NCBI GenBank assembly: GCA_037576215.1
Contig: JBANDB010000012.1
Location: 1,488,001 to 1,552,000 of the forward strand
From: Armillaria gallica
Taxonomy: Eukaryota > Basidiomycota > Agaricomycetes > Agaricales > Physalacriaceae
Direction of reading: 5' to 3'
DNA length: 64,000 bases
The position numbers and the translations under genes are program-made. Numbering within the stretch: the first letter of the stretch is position 1; each line of letters starts with the position of its first letter. Below the pieces are notes generated by a model. It did no database searches. It was not told the DNA's origin and saw only the letters and a list, made by a program, of their open reading frames with translations. Below are positions 35,844-46,926 of this stretch, one piece after another.

Positions 35844-36460
35844 AATAGTTTATGCGACAAGAGCCGTAATAATTATAATTATAATATGAGTGGGGATTGG
35901 TTCGCTTCTTCTAATAGGCGCCCGCAGATCCTCTAAAGCTTAAAACCAAGCCCTCGCATGCATGCAAGGTGATTTTGCACCAGTTCTTGGCATTTCTCAT
36001 CACCATCCGTAGTACCATACTTTAAGAAGCAATCGTCTCGTGCAGACTTGGTTTGCGGGCATGCGCAACATCTTTATGTCATGAAGAAGATAGCAATTAT
36101 AATTTGTTTATCTGGCGAGCAGCAGTCGGACAACGCACGGTTTGAGTCCTTGTGGGTTCAAGGGATTCATTTTCGGGTCCGTAGGATCATAAGGCTTCTC
36201 TGGTGCAGGGAACCATAGAGAAGTAATCTATACAAAATTTAAAATTGGCCAGCAGTCTTAATATTAGAAACTCACCCTCTCGAACATTTTTTACACTGAG
36301 TGAAGGTGGAAGAGTGGTGGGTATTTCCGGACCGTGGAAACCGTATTGATTATGTCATTGATCTGCCTTGCCGTTTGCGATGCCTAGCGGAAATGCTGCT
36401 CTCGCGCGATTCTTCCTTTCTTTTCATAAAAGTCAATCATGAAGGATTGACCATAAAAAT
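35844..36460. other. Intergenic with upstream mini-ORF of the ABC transporter
   Basis: 617 bases without a gene. A TAATTATAATTATAATAT run lies at about 35869-35887, downstream of MCP1. Just upstream of the next gene an ATG-AAG-GAT-TGA mini-frame (36439-36450) ends 10 bases before the main ATG and might tune translation. Confidence 0.4.
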
Positions 36461-39400
36461 ATGTTCACCGTCCTTTTCCTCCCACTTTTCGCGTCGTTCC
36501 CTGTATTGGCCGTGGCTCAATCTTGCGAAAATGCGGGCGTAGTGAACGGCTCAAGTTGTGATTGCCCTACTGGATTCGGCGGTTCGAATTGCTCTCAGCC
36601 GGCATGTGGAGGGACTATTTTCCAGGACACGGATCGCTCGTTAACACCTATTAACTCGAACGGGTTTGCCAACCTTACAGCGGCGGGCTGTTCTTGCCAG
36701 AGCGGGTGGACGGGAACTGGCTGTAATGTTTGCCAGACGGCCAATGCTTGCGCGTCAGGATATTCGACCTCGACGTCTGGATCTTCAACGAGCTCGTCAG
36801 GGCTGACTGGCCTCGACGACGGGCAGAACAGGACGTTAGTGTGCAACAATTCTCCTAGAGTGTGGGCGGCGGGCCAGTTGAGTTGTAATGTTAACGTACG
36901 TCTCGTTCTCCTCCTCTTCGTCGCGTTGCCAACTTATATATTTTCATAGAATCCCACATTGCAAGCGCTGTATCCTCTGTCTTCTGTACTCAATATCGAA
37001 CGGACTCTCAATTCTTCCCTGAGCCCCATTCCCAATACGACATCTTTCGGTTCCGCTGGTTCCGTATATGCCCAGCTCTTTTACGACGGTGTTGAGCAGT
37101 TCTACTGTTCTGCCGATTCCTGTACCCAAGACCTTAGCAGCGGCTCTAATGGAAGCTCCTCGTGGAGTTGCCAGAACCTTTCATGCACATGTCGATCAGG
37201 GACTTCCTTCTGTGGGGCCGTACATGTATCCGACTTGACCAGCGCGATAAATGGCCTGACGGGGACCTTGACAGTAAACTGTAACCCCCTCAATGCGTCC
37301 ACCAACACTGCATCCTGCTCTTTCCAACAGTCCACTCTCCAAATGCTCTTCGGCTCCTCGGGTTTGACAATGGAGGATTGCGCATTCGGAGAATGTGTTG
37401 GACAGTATGTCATTGATAACAATGGCAACGTCGCTTCTTCGACAACTGTCACTTCCCACACCCATCTGAGCGGAGGAGTTATCGCGGGTTTGGCAGTTGT
37501 GGGTGCATTTTTCCTCGCGGCGGTCATCTATCTCGGGTTTGGGGTCTTTCTCCAGAGAAGAGCCCGTAAAGCGAGCGACAATGGCCTGGGTAACGGGAAT
37601 ATCCCCGTCGTTTGGTCCGATATCAGCTATTTCGTCTCCACGGATCAGTCCTTTTTCGGAAGCTTTGGGAAGAAGAAGAAACGTGATGATGGGGATGGTA
37701 CGAAGGTCATTCTGGATTCGGTTAGTGGTAGGGTCCTACCCGGACAAATGATGGCTATTCTTGGGCCCAGCGGAGCCGGTAAAACCACCCTCGTCGATAT
37801 TCTTGCGCAGAAACCCAAAAGTGGGCGCGTCACTGGCACGATCTCTTTTCCGGGCGCGACGAAGCCGCGTATCGGTTTCGTCCCGCAACAGGATGTCCTT
37901 CCGCCTATGCTTACGGTCTACGAAGCCCTCCTATTTGCAGCGCGTCTTCGCCTCCCGGAATCTGTCTCTGACAGTGAGAAGCAGGCGCGTGTCTTGTATA
38001 TCATGGACAAGCTTGGCATTTCGGAGGTGAAGAATTCCAGGATTGGTTGGGGTGATGCTGGTGGTGGAAAGACTAGAGGGATAAGCGGAGGGGAGATGCG
38101 ACGCGTTAGTATCGGACTGGAACTGATCGCTAGTCCAGACGTGCTGATTTTAGATGAACCCACCTCAGGTATGCTTAGTTGGCTTCTTAACTCCGCTTAC
38201 TTGAGAATTGACTGCTCCTTAGGATTGGACTCTGTATCCGCTGCTCGCGTTGCGAATTTATTGCATGATATCGCGCACGACACCCAACACCCCACCGCCG
38301 TGATCGCTTCTATACATCAACCCAGCTCTCGTCTATACCAAACCTTCGACCAGATACTTGTTCTTTCTCATGGACACACGTTGTACTCTGGACCCGGTTG
38401 CTTCGCTCCTGTTGACCACTTTGCTGTTGTCGCGCCTGGAGCTGTGCCACCCTGTCCGCAGGGATACAATGTAGCGGACTACCTCCTTGAAGTCGCCAGC
38501 GACCCGCCGTTAGCTCTAATCCAGCAAGCGCGGAGTCGGGGCGTGTCTGATAGTCCTAACAAGGCTGAAGGTACCTCCCATTCGAATACGTCATTCAACG
38601 ACGTGCCTCCTTCCTTGGAGAAGGGGTTACTTGCGGCGCCTGCTGTCAAGCGTGCGCAGCCGACCTATGCTACGACGTTCTTGACTCAGCTGCAGCGCCT
38701 ATCCGGTCGAGAGTGGAAGATACTACGAAGGTTTGTGAGCCTGTGGAAATTCAGCTCCGGTGACTGACGCATTTTGGGTGTAGAGACAAGAGTTTATTTC
38801 TTACCCATCTTGGGATTGCTTGTGTGTTGGGAGTGTTTTGTGGTGCGACCCTTTCTTTCCCTTTATTCGTTCGCTAACGTTGCATATAGGAGGACTGTAC
38901 TACCAAACGGGTATTAGTATAGCCGGCTTCCAGTCGCGTATTGGGTGCCTCTTTTTCCTGGTAGGCTTTTTGTGTACATGCCACAGCTATTATTGACGAA
39001 CCTTGCAGGGTGCGCTTATCGCCTTTTCGTCTCTAAGCGCATTGTACAACATGGTGGAGATTCGGCCCTTGTTCTTGCGAGAGAGGTCAAGCTCGTATTA
39101 TAGGTTCGAAATTTGTTTCTTCGCGCAGATTCGTTTATTTTGACACTACTATAGTCCCACGACCTGGCTACTATCTCGTTTTCTTTTCGATGTTGTGCCC
39201 CTGCGTGTGATTCCGACAGTTGTGGTGTCTACAATGTAAGTCGCCACCGACTCACATTTCCTGTCCTTACTAATTGCTTCCCCAGCACATACTGGATGGC
39301 TGGACTTGCCGGTGACGCAGCTCACTACTTCAAGTTCCTACTCGTCCTATTCCTCTACACACTTGCAATAACCCTTTTTGTAAGCTCTTCTTTTCCGTCC

Positions 39401-39875
39401 TTCTTGACATACTCCTCACCCGAGGTTCGTTATAGAACTTCCTCCTTGGCGCTTTATTCCGCAATGGTGGTATTGCGATCCTCCTTTCTGCTCTGAGTGC
39501 TCTTTATCAGATGACGTTCGCCGGGTTCTTCGTGCATCTGGGGGCTATCCCTCCGGTCCTGCGATGGCTCCAATGGCTGTGTCCCCTGAAGTACTGCTTA
39601 GAGGCGTTATCTGTCAATGAGGTCGCCTCGGGACTCATGATAGAGGATTCACTTGAAGGTGTTCCTGTGAACGTATCTGCGACTCTCATCATGAACTTGG
39701 TAAGTGATTTATATGTCTATTGGGCGTCTCCAGCAATCTCACTGTGACCGCGTAGCTATTTGGGTTTGGTTCGAACAATTATTATAGGGATATACTAGTT
39801 CTCTTCGCTTTCATCGCTGGGTTTGGTTTGGGAGTTATTGGCGTCGTTTGGTTTAAAGTACGGGAACGCCGGTAG
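36461..39875 (+). CDS. ABCG-type ABC transporter, ADP1-like
   Basis: Half-size transporter of 981 residues in ten exons (36461-36895, 36950-38168, 38223-38730, 38784-38842, 38890-38960, 39009-39103, 39155-39235, 39286-39379, 39436-39699, 39756-39875); all phases agree. Order: signal peptide (1-19), a lumenal or extracellular cysteine-rich region with EGF-like CDCPTGFGGSNC and CSCQSGWTGTGC, a membrane helix near 318-345, then the nucleotide-binding domain with Walker A GPSGAGKTT (about 417), signature ISGGEMRRV (about 523), Walker B VLILDEPTSG (about 541) and SIHQPSS switch, then about six C-terminal helices. This architecture equals yeast Adp1 and relatives. As a half-transporter it should dimerise. 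Substrate unknown. Motifs are intact, so I expect activity. Confidence 0.93.
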
Positions 39876-42076
39876 CACAAGGACATTTAAGGGTTCGCAA
39901 TTATAATTTACAGTGATAGTGAGTGCTACATAAGTACATCTGGAGGAACAGATGCTTAATGTTCAGATTTTCGATCCAAAGGATCCAAAGTCGCGGGGAC
40001 GAAGGAAGAGAAGCCCCGTCGTCTCTAAAGATACCACTCACCTTTGTGGTATTTTGCAAATGGAAGCAAATTCGAGGGTTGCAAGTCAATAGCATGCGTC
40101 AATATGTTTACGTTTAACCGATGTTGTCTCACTCAAGGTCAACTCGGGCGGTTTGGGGCGGCACCAAGTTATAGGATACGCCACAATAAATCGACGATTG
40201 CCGCAAGACATAGAAAGGTAATAGGAGATGTAGCAGAGTATGCGAAAGTGAGGGGCTAATTGCAGGAAAAAGGAGAGTAGCCAAAAAGTTCGAACAATGG
40301 CTACTACTACCGGATCTCTACTGCGTTTCCAAGCGGGGATACCGGTTTTCCTAGGGATTTAGACTCGGGAGTCAGCCTATTTTCGTCGGGGGTAAGGAAC
40401 GGAGAGGGGATACGAAGATGACAAGTTCCGGTGTTCTATTGTCGGTCCGTTTTGGTTACCTCCCGGTTTCGGCGACGGCAATATCATGAGGCTCTCTTGG
40501 AAGGTAGGCCTTTTCGAGTCCTCACGTCGGATCCTGAGTGAAGCATCCAGGTTCATGGCGCGACACGACAGCTAGGTTATGAAGTGCAAATACCACCGTG
40601 TGAAGGCTATATGGTGTGAAATTGAGTATATGAGCTTATGGTTGACTGATAGCTGCTCATTTACTCCAGGAACAGGGACTTGAAAAGGCACTGTGTATCC
40701 CTGCACTGGCTGGGACGATGGGCCCGAGGATTTAGGGCCTGATTTGTTAGGCAGCTACCAAGTCAAGATTGGGACTAGCTTGCTCAATTTCGTATATGCT
40801 ACCGCTCATTTTTTGCGTCAACAAATTGAGCGAACAATGGAAGGGATTGAAGCTAAGCGTTAATGCTGAAGTGACGTACTGACATATTGGATTTCATTTT
40901 GATTTTTTCTCTCGGTATGTACTGGTATTATTTAAGTTTTTCGATAGATCGCCAAATAAGCGCGCCCCGAGTCGGGGCCTGCTCGGGCTCGGTGAGCAGA
41001 ACACTTTCGCACAATTGTCTTTCTTTTGAAATTTCGAGAATTTGACACCCTTGGGCTAACATTTTCCCAGGAAAATATTTAATTCCGCTGCTTACCGCAA
41101 CTGCTCCGCCGGCAAGTTTCTCGTGAGGTCATAATTCGCCAAGGCTCTCGCATTCGTAACAGCTACAAAGGGCTTCGATGGATTGAGCTCACTTAGCTCT
41201 GTTATGACTGTGGTACGAGTATCAGCGCACGTTTAATTTAAGTAATTGTCTTCCCTGAGTCAGGGTAACGTTCTTCAGTGATATCACGAGGATATCCGTC
41301 CTTTTCTGGAACTACGTTTCAATACTGCGGACGTAAGTCTCGGCAGGTGGACAAGTATTGCGAATTCACTCCCTTTCAGTCTCTTCTAACCCTCTTCTAA
41401 CTTTGGAAAGGGCTCTATTTATTTCGATCTCTCCACATCTCTATTGAACTCGCGTGCCTTTCTATACAATGCCTGTGGGGCGATGTTGTTTTGTCCCCCG
41501 ATCGTGTCTGCTTTCTTCAGACCAAAATCACGGGGGCCAGCACTTACTTTGATTTCCAGATGCTGCTAGACCACCGTATGCGAGTTGAAACTCCAATAAT
41601 CAAAGAGTATGGTTCCTTGGTTCGTACGTCCGAAGGGTGGAGCAAATGCCGCCGGATAGGAGCCTTGTGCGCACCCGAAAGGCACAGTTCTTTCCGGCGG
41701 TAGTGGCAACTCCCGCCGGCGGAGACTCAACTCTTCTGCCGCAACCGCGACAACGTGGCCAATGTCTCAGATGACAGTGGTCACCCTCCTCCATCTATCA
41801 GAGCAGCAAGCAATTGACCTGTGAGTGTACGGCCTTTTTATCGGATGCAAGGGCCCATGCGCCAGCTGATTCGCGAACTCTAGAACAATAGAAAGCCCTG
41901 AAATACACGCAGTAGCATGGCTCTGGTCGATCATGATCGACCTCAAATCTGCGATATGTTTTCTTCAGAAAAAGTCATGTCAAATCAAGAAGTCAATCTA
42001 GATCGCCGAGAGCAACAAAGCATTTAATTGTCGGCGAAGGATCATACGCCCCCCATTCTCTTTCCTCCCTTTCCTC
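39876..42076. other. Intergenic region
   Basis: 2.2 kb with no supportable gene. Near 40962-41000 lies a GC-rich run of imperfect inverted and direct repeats (CCCCGAGTCGGGGCC, then CTCGGGCTCGGTGAG) that could form a hairpin. The last 400 bases before 42077 are TC-rich and include likely promoter of the HMG gene. No transposon genes seen. Confidence 0.4.
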
Positions 42077-43500
42077 ATGCATACCCCAGGAGCTCCCTCT
42101 GGCTGGTCGCCCAAGAACCCAAACGGCGACCATGTCGGCAACAACCATGTCAAGGGTCGCATCATCAAGCTCCATGCAGACAGCAATGCAGCCACTCAGG
42201 CCGCTCAGTCTACCGTCTCATCTTTCCATATCAACACCGGAAAAGGCCGCGCAGAGCATGTCGCTCGACCACGGAATGCCTTCATCTTATTTCGCTGCGA
42301 CTTCGTACAAGAGCACACGAAGGATGGAGGCAGGCCCCGTCGCTCCGCTGGTGGTGCCCCAGGTAAAACAGTTTCGAAACGCGCGGGCGAAGCGTGGCAT
42401 CTGTTGAGCAAGGAGCAGAGGGATCACTACCACGATTTGGCCGAGCAGGAGAAGCTCGAGCACGCCCGTCGGCATCCCAACTATCGCTTCCAGCCATTGA
42501 GGCGTTCCTCAGCAGAGAGGTCAAGACGCTCTGTCGCCCGTCTCCTGTCGGGACCTCGGATCTCCATGCGCCGCACTGCAAAATCCCGACACTCTACATC
42601 AAACACCCGCTCCTTGGTCGTACAGACTCGTTCACCTTCTCCATCAACTTCACCTCCGAATTCACCAGCTTCACAGCCAACTCCGGCACTTCATAGCCTG
42701 GAAGAGTGCTCCGAAGCGGGGGATGAGTTTAATGACTTCACTAGAGGCTTACACCGAAGGTCCTTCTCCGTTCCGGTCCTTTCATCTCACCATCTTCCTT
42801 CCGGTGATGAAAACATGCCCGAGTCGGTCCCCAGGAACGAAGTCAGACGCACGAGGTCGATGGGCGGGGGTGGAATCCCTCTTCCAAGTTACCCCATGCA
42901 ATTCATCCCCGAGCCAAGCGAAGTTCAATATTCAGTAAGTCTGCTTCTCGTGAATGTACGAGTATCTAGCTCATAAGCATACAGGTCCCTTCTTCACAAG
43001 AGTTCTATGCTCCGAGTCCGTTCACTGACGGAAGCCCCTTCAATTACCCCGACCGCTCGAACTCTTACGATAATATACCCAATTACCACACATCCCCTCT
43101 GATCGCAGTCGCTTCATCCTTGGCCGGATGGAACGGAGAGCCTTTGACGTCGAGAGTGCCGACACCTGCTTCCTCACCTGACTCCACCTGGTCCTCGTTG
43201 CCCGGGTACAGCACCCAGTCTACTCCCGATGAGTACTATCCATTCGGGTACCCCAGACAACCAGACGCTGTCGTGCCCTCCAATGATTACCTTTCTTGGG
43301 GCGTGCAACCTGACTACACGTCGGAGTCTCGTGGCGTTGCGCCCGGCGCGTATCTGAACCATGGGGTTGCGGGCGCGTTGCACCAGTATGATATCGGGCT
43401 TGCCGAGCGGATTGTGGGACGAACACCAGACGGAAGTTTGGTGCCATTCGAGGCGCACTCGATGGACGGTTACAACCCAGATACCTACAAGGCTTTTTGA
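42077..43500 (+). CDS. HMG-box transcription factor (MATA_HMG type)
   Basis: Nuclear DNA-binding regulator of 457 residues in two exons (42077-42934, 42985-43500). The HMG box spans about residues 63-142: ARPRNAFILFRCDFVQEH, then SKRAGEAWHLLSKEQRDHYH and EHARRHPNYRF. The RPRNAFILFR start and HPNYRFQP end place it in the fungal mating-type/Ste11-like class, which bends DNA at minor-groove sites and often controls sexual development. The rest is serine/proline-rich and disordered, with short tyrosine/proline-rich patches near the C-terminus. Nothing else here looks like a mating locus: no pheromone, receptor or homeodomain gene was found, so I would not call it a mating-type gene. It converges on the gene ending at 43680. 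Confidence 0.9.
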
Positions 43501-43679
43501 TTTTGCATCTTTGACTTGTCATTCATCTACGGCGACCTTGATTTGACCTAATAATTGTAGCATATTATTCTCTCTTCTCTCTATATTCTCATCCTTTATG
43601 TAGCTTATTACAGTTATCCATACGTATATTAATGCGCCCTGTATGTATTCCGACCGTAAAGTATCCTACCACCTTTCTT

Positions 43680-44709
43680 TCATTGCCGCCGCTCAACCCT
43701 CTGTAATGATAATGATTCTATCGAACATCGTCGACCTAGGAATGAGGCAGATTGTGGCGTGAAGGGCGTTGAGACCAGAGGATCCATCGAATCGGAGTGG
43801 ATTACCACCCCAGGCTTATTTCCATCCATCGTCGGCCGTTTCCTACTCAGCGATGGCCCTATACAGCTACCAGGGGGAACTCTAAGAGGTGAAATGACTG
43901 GCAAGCCCACACCAGAGCTCTCCCGGTTAGCTTTTTCCACTTCTAGGTAAGCCAGTTGACGTCCTTCCCGAGTCCTAACGGCTTTCCTCTCCGCCCTATA
44001 GGACTTCGCCTTGACCTGGTCGTAGAACACCACGTAATGACCCCATTCTTCTATAATCTTCTCTCTTTCTTTCCTTGTCGTCGGAATCGAGAGACCCTGA
44101 ACGGTGCGGTATGGGTACGGCTTTCCCAGCGACTCATAATGCAGTAACGAATCCCAATCCATGCGATGCCACCGCTTTTGAGCCTCTTCTCTCGCTATGC
44201 AGCCAATATTCACGAGTCGGTAGAGTATCTTCCCATCAATGGGAGAAACGCGGGGATTTTCTCGCATTCTAATTTCGTATTCAGCAATAGCGATGTGGTG
44301 ATTGAATAACTCGGCAATCGGGAGGGTAGAAGAGGAAGAGGCAGCAAAGTCGCGAACTTTGATGCCCATAGAAGTGAGTTTGGCAGTATTCTCCTGTGGA
44401 CCCTCTTCAAAGGTTTCTAGAGGAAATGTAGGCTCGTGGTGGACAGTTTGCTCTGTTTCTTCCACTACGTGGACCCTAACGCTAGTCTAAGTATAGAGTG
44501 TCAGTCAAGCGTTATATAGCAGTTGATCGAGAAGAATTTACTTGATTATCGATGCCCTTTCCGCTCTTCTTTGGAGCTCCGTCGGATGTGGAAAGTAGGA
44601 CGCCATCTGCTGGGCTACGAGACTTTGATGATAGCTTTCCGTAGATGGCGGTGGTAAGGGTTATCTTGAAACCCGTAGGCAAGGAAAACGAAAACAGATG
44701 GCTGGGCAT
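43680..44709 (-). CDS. Orphan protein, donor-like relative of the fragment in DUF6535 copy 3
   Basis: Two exons (44709-44542 and 44486-43680; 55-base intron with GTAAAT donor and TTAG acceptor, phase 0) give 324 residues. I do not recognise a domain. Residues about 115-210 are rich in charged helices: AREEAQKRWHRMDWDSLLHY, SLGKPYPYRTVQ, TRKEREKIIEEWGHYVVFYD and KAVRTREGRQLAYLEVEKAN. The C-terminal 90 residues are serine/proline-rich. No signal peptide or membrane helix. The part coding for LYRLVNI through the KEREK region recurs, degenerate, inside the pseudogene at 11376-11590, showing it belongs to mobile or recombining accessory sequence. Its end lies 179 bases from the end of the convergent HMG gene. 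Confidence 0.72.
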
Positions 44710-45184
44710 CTCGTGCTGTAGAGTGATTCAAGACAAAGACTGCTAGTGCAGATGATCAGGATGTAGGACCGTCCACGTAGCATTCTCCACGGTCGCGGTG
44801 GGACAATCCATGGACACACGTTCCGATTCGGTAGCTGCGGCAGACCCCAGGTACTGGATGGCAAACCGCGTCTCATATTGCGGTCAATAGAAGCCCATTT
44901 CGGAGTGCGAGACGCATCGGATGATTGATGGTGAACAGATATTGAGGTTCTTCCATTACCCGAGCAAAAAATAGAACATAAGATGTGACCAAGAAGACGC
45001 TGGACCCACGTAGCTCACAGTAAGCTTAGGTAGGTAGATTCCGGTTTTTGATAGATTGTCAAGTCAGTAAAACTACAACGTTTACAGTTATTCAATAGAC
45101 GAAACGTTGAATACGTTCATTTGCTACAGCGCCTATGGTCAAAAAATGAGGACTTGTACAAAACACAAGGCAGAACGAACCTCT
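44710..45184. other. Intergenic
   Basis: 475 bases between two minus-strand genes. It should hold the promoter of the orphan gene and the 3' end of the glyoxalase-like gene. No coding sequence supported. Confidence 0.45.
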
Positions 45185-46201
45185 TCAATTAGCATTAACC
45201 CAGGTAATTCTGCCGTACGGTGTCAGGACACTTTCGGGTTGTTGTGCTTCCTTCACCCAGAAACCGACTTCATATAGACCGTGTTCTTGACCCCCAACAA
45301 AAGTACGTTCTTCCTCACTCACGGGTACGCTCAGAATCAGCTCGCAGGATCGTTTAGATGATGCCATTGACGATGTCTGAAGGTTCCATTTGAATGAAAG
45401 TGATGAGGATAGAACAGGTCGTTCGCCGATGACACTTGTGAATTGCTGGGATAGATGCTGTATTAATCGATCCTCTGCGAGAACGTGAACATGTGCAACC
45501 CCCGCAGCCGTGCATGGGTGTACTGTATTAGAGGCAGGTTGCAGCGGAACCTACAAGCCTAATTTTAGTATGTATAGAAGCCCATATTTTAAGAGCTCAC
45601 TCGTAATTCTCGCGGCGTTAGGTCGCCACAGAAGAACGGAAGTACGCTTTCCTCGGCAGGCGATGAAATAAGCCATTTCAGTTCTACACCATCAGGACGT
45701 ATACGACCGCCCTCAACTTCGGATCGGTACACGGTTCCGCTGCCGTCTAGTTTTCCGCGAGCATTGATGATATCTGATATCCGAGTCGTCCTTGAACCAT
45801 TTCCGAGAAAGGCGAAGTCGATCCATCCAGGCTGCTTTGTCGCCCAACGGTGTGCCTCACGTCGGCGACGTTCGTCAGAGCCTGGGGGGTACCATGATGC
45901 CACATGAGTGAAGGCAATTAGCTCTAGATACGCCCCGTCGGCCAGTACCTGGCATGATACTCAACTGGATTGGACCGGACACCTCAAATTCGGACTTACG
46001 ACCAAGGCGTTGGAAGTGAGACCATCAGCATGGGTTCCTCCTTCAAGGACTCTTGATTGACTTTAATCGAGGCTCGCACGTTCAGTAAAACAGAACTTAC
46101 TTGAATCCCAAGGACTTGAACGAATCTAAAGCCTGCTGAACAGTTCCTGGAGGCGTCAGATGGACGATATGGTCCAATACTCGCGTACTTGTATCTTGCA
46201 T
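45185..46201 (-). CDS. Glyoxalase-like (VOC fold) domain protein
   Basis: Four exons (46201-46101, 46051-46000, 45948-45601, 45550-45185) give 288 residues with consistent phases. The start TRVLDHIVHLTPPGTVQQA, then GGTHADGLTSNALV and LADGAYLELIAFTH, is the pattern of the glyoxalase-like domain family (Glyoxalase_3), which has a VOC fold and usually a metal site formed by histidine and glutamate; His in LDHIVH and Glu in YLELIAF are candidate ligands. The middle carries PGWIDFAFLG and a second VOC-like half, including HPCTAAGVAHVHVLAED. Cytosolic, no signal peptide. Fungal members are mostly uncharacterised; roles in detoxifying reactive carbonyls are assumed. The gene looks intact. Confidence 0.82.
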
Positions 46202-46926
46202 GGAGGAGAAGACTCGGTAAATGTAGACAGACTCTACATACACGACTTACGGTGACCAGAGAAAACTTGAAGGTCGTTGCTAATTAGGACATCTGCTTAC
46301 CCAGCCCTGTACGTAAGTCGAGGGCAACTCGGCAAAATGTATGGAAGAGGAAGTCCGGCGTAGATCGGCAGGCTAAATTTGCCGCTCGGTAAGCACCGTT
46401 CGCGGTAGAGCGCGGTCACAGGTTTCGTCGACAAGTTGCGCCTGTGCATCGCAAGCTCGGGAAAGTCGAATTATTGTATTCGAAACACATTGTGCAACCT
46501 GCCTAACCTCCTGTTTTCAATATTGGCCTGACGCATCAGCCTGAATAAGTGTTGTATCATTTGGTATCATTTCAGAGCTAGAACCTAGAAAACACCGAGA
46601 CAGGTTATACTCAAATCTGAAATGGTTTCGAGCGCTATACATGAAGCCACAATGAAAGCCGTGGTCAGAGCCCTTGCGTCTTAGATAGGTAAAGATTCCT
46701 CCCCCCACCCTTGAAGCACTTCGTTCGATCACTTTCGGTAGCGTCCGACCCAGAATATATCTGAGGACGATATCAACCATGCGATATATACATATATCGC
46801 CCAATATGGTTCACGTATTCAACTGCCATCATGATTAATAAAGAGAAGTAAACACATTAGGCGAAACGATTAGGAAGGGAACGGAAGTGTGAAGAGAATA
46901 CACAGATAATGAAGCTTCAAAGACGT
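46202..46926. other. Intergenic, with short dispersed repeat
   Basis: 725 bases. It contains upstream sequence of the glyoxalase-like gene, then at about 46568-46620 a block reading TTCAGAGCTAGAACCTAGAA and onward, which recurs near 7263-7315 in the tandem array. No gene is supportable. Confidence 0.45.
46568..46620. repeat. Short dispersed repeat shared with 7263-7315
   Basis: About 50 bases match in the same orientation between this place and the tandem array, including CAGAGCTAGA-CCTAGAAAACACC and similar downstream sequence with several mismatches. It may be a fragment of an old element that once linked the two regions, or of the DUF6535 spacer. Confidence 0.5.

Noticed and set aside
36121..36175. 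Possible tRNA because of GGGTTCAAGGGATT-like B-box sequence
   Set aside because: No matching A box or cloverleaf stems could be drawn.
41491..41794. Overlapping short frames in the 39.9-42.1 kb intergene
   Set aside because: No motif, start context or splice structure on either strand.
42077..43500. HMG-box gene as a mating-type locus
   Set aside because: No homeodomain, pheromone or receptor gene is near, and HMG regulators of this class are common outside mating loci in basidiomycetes.
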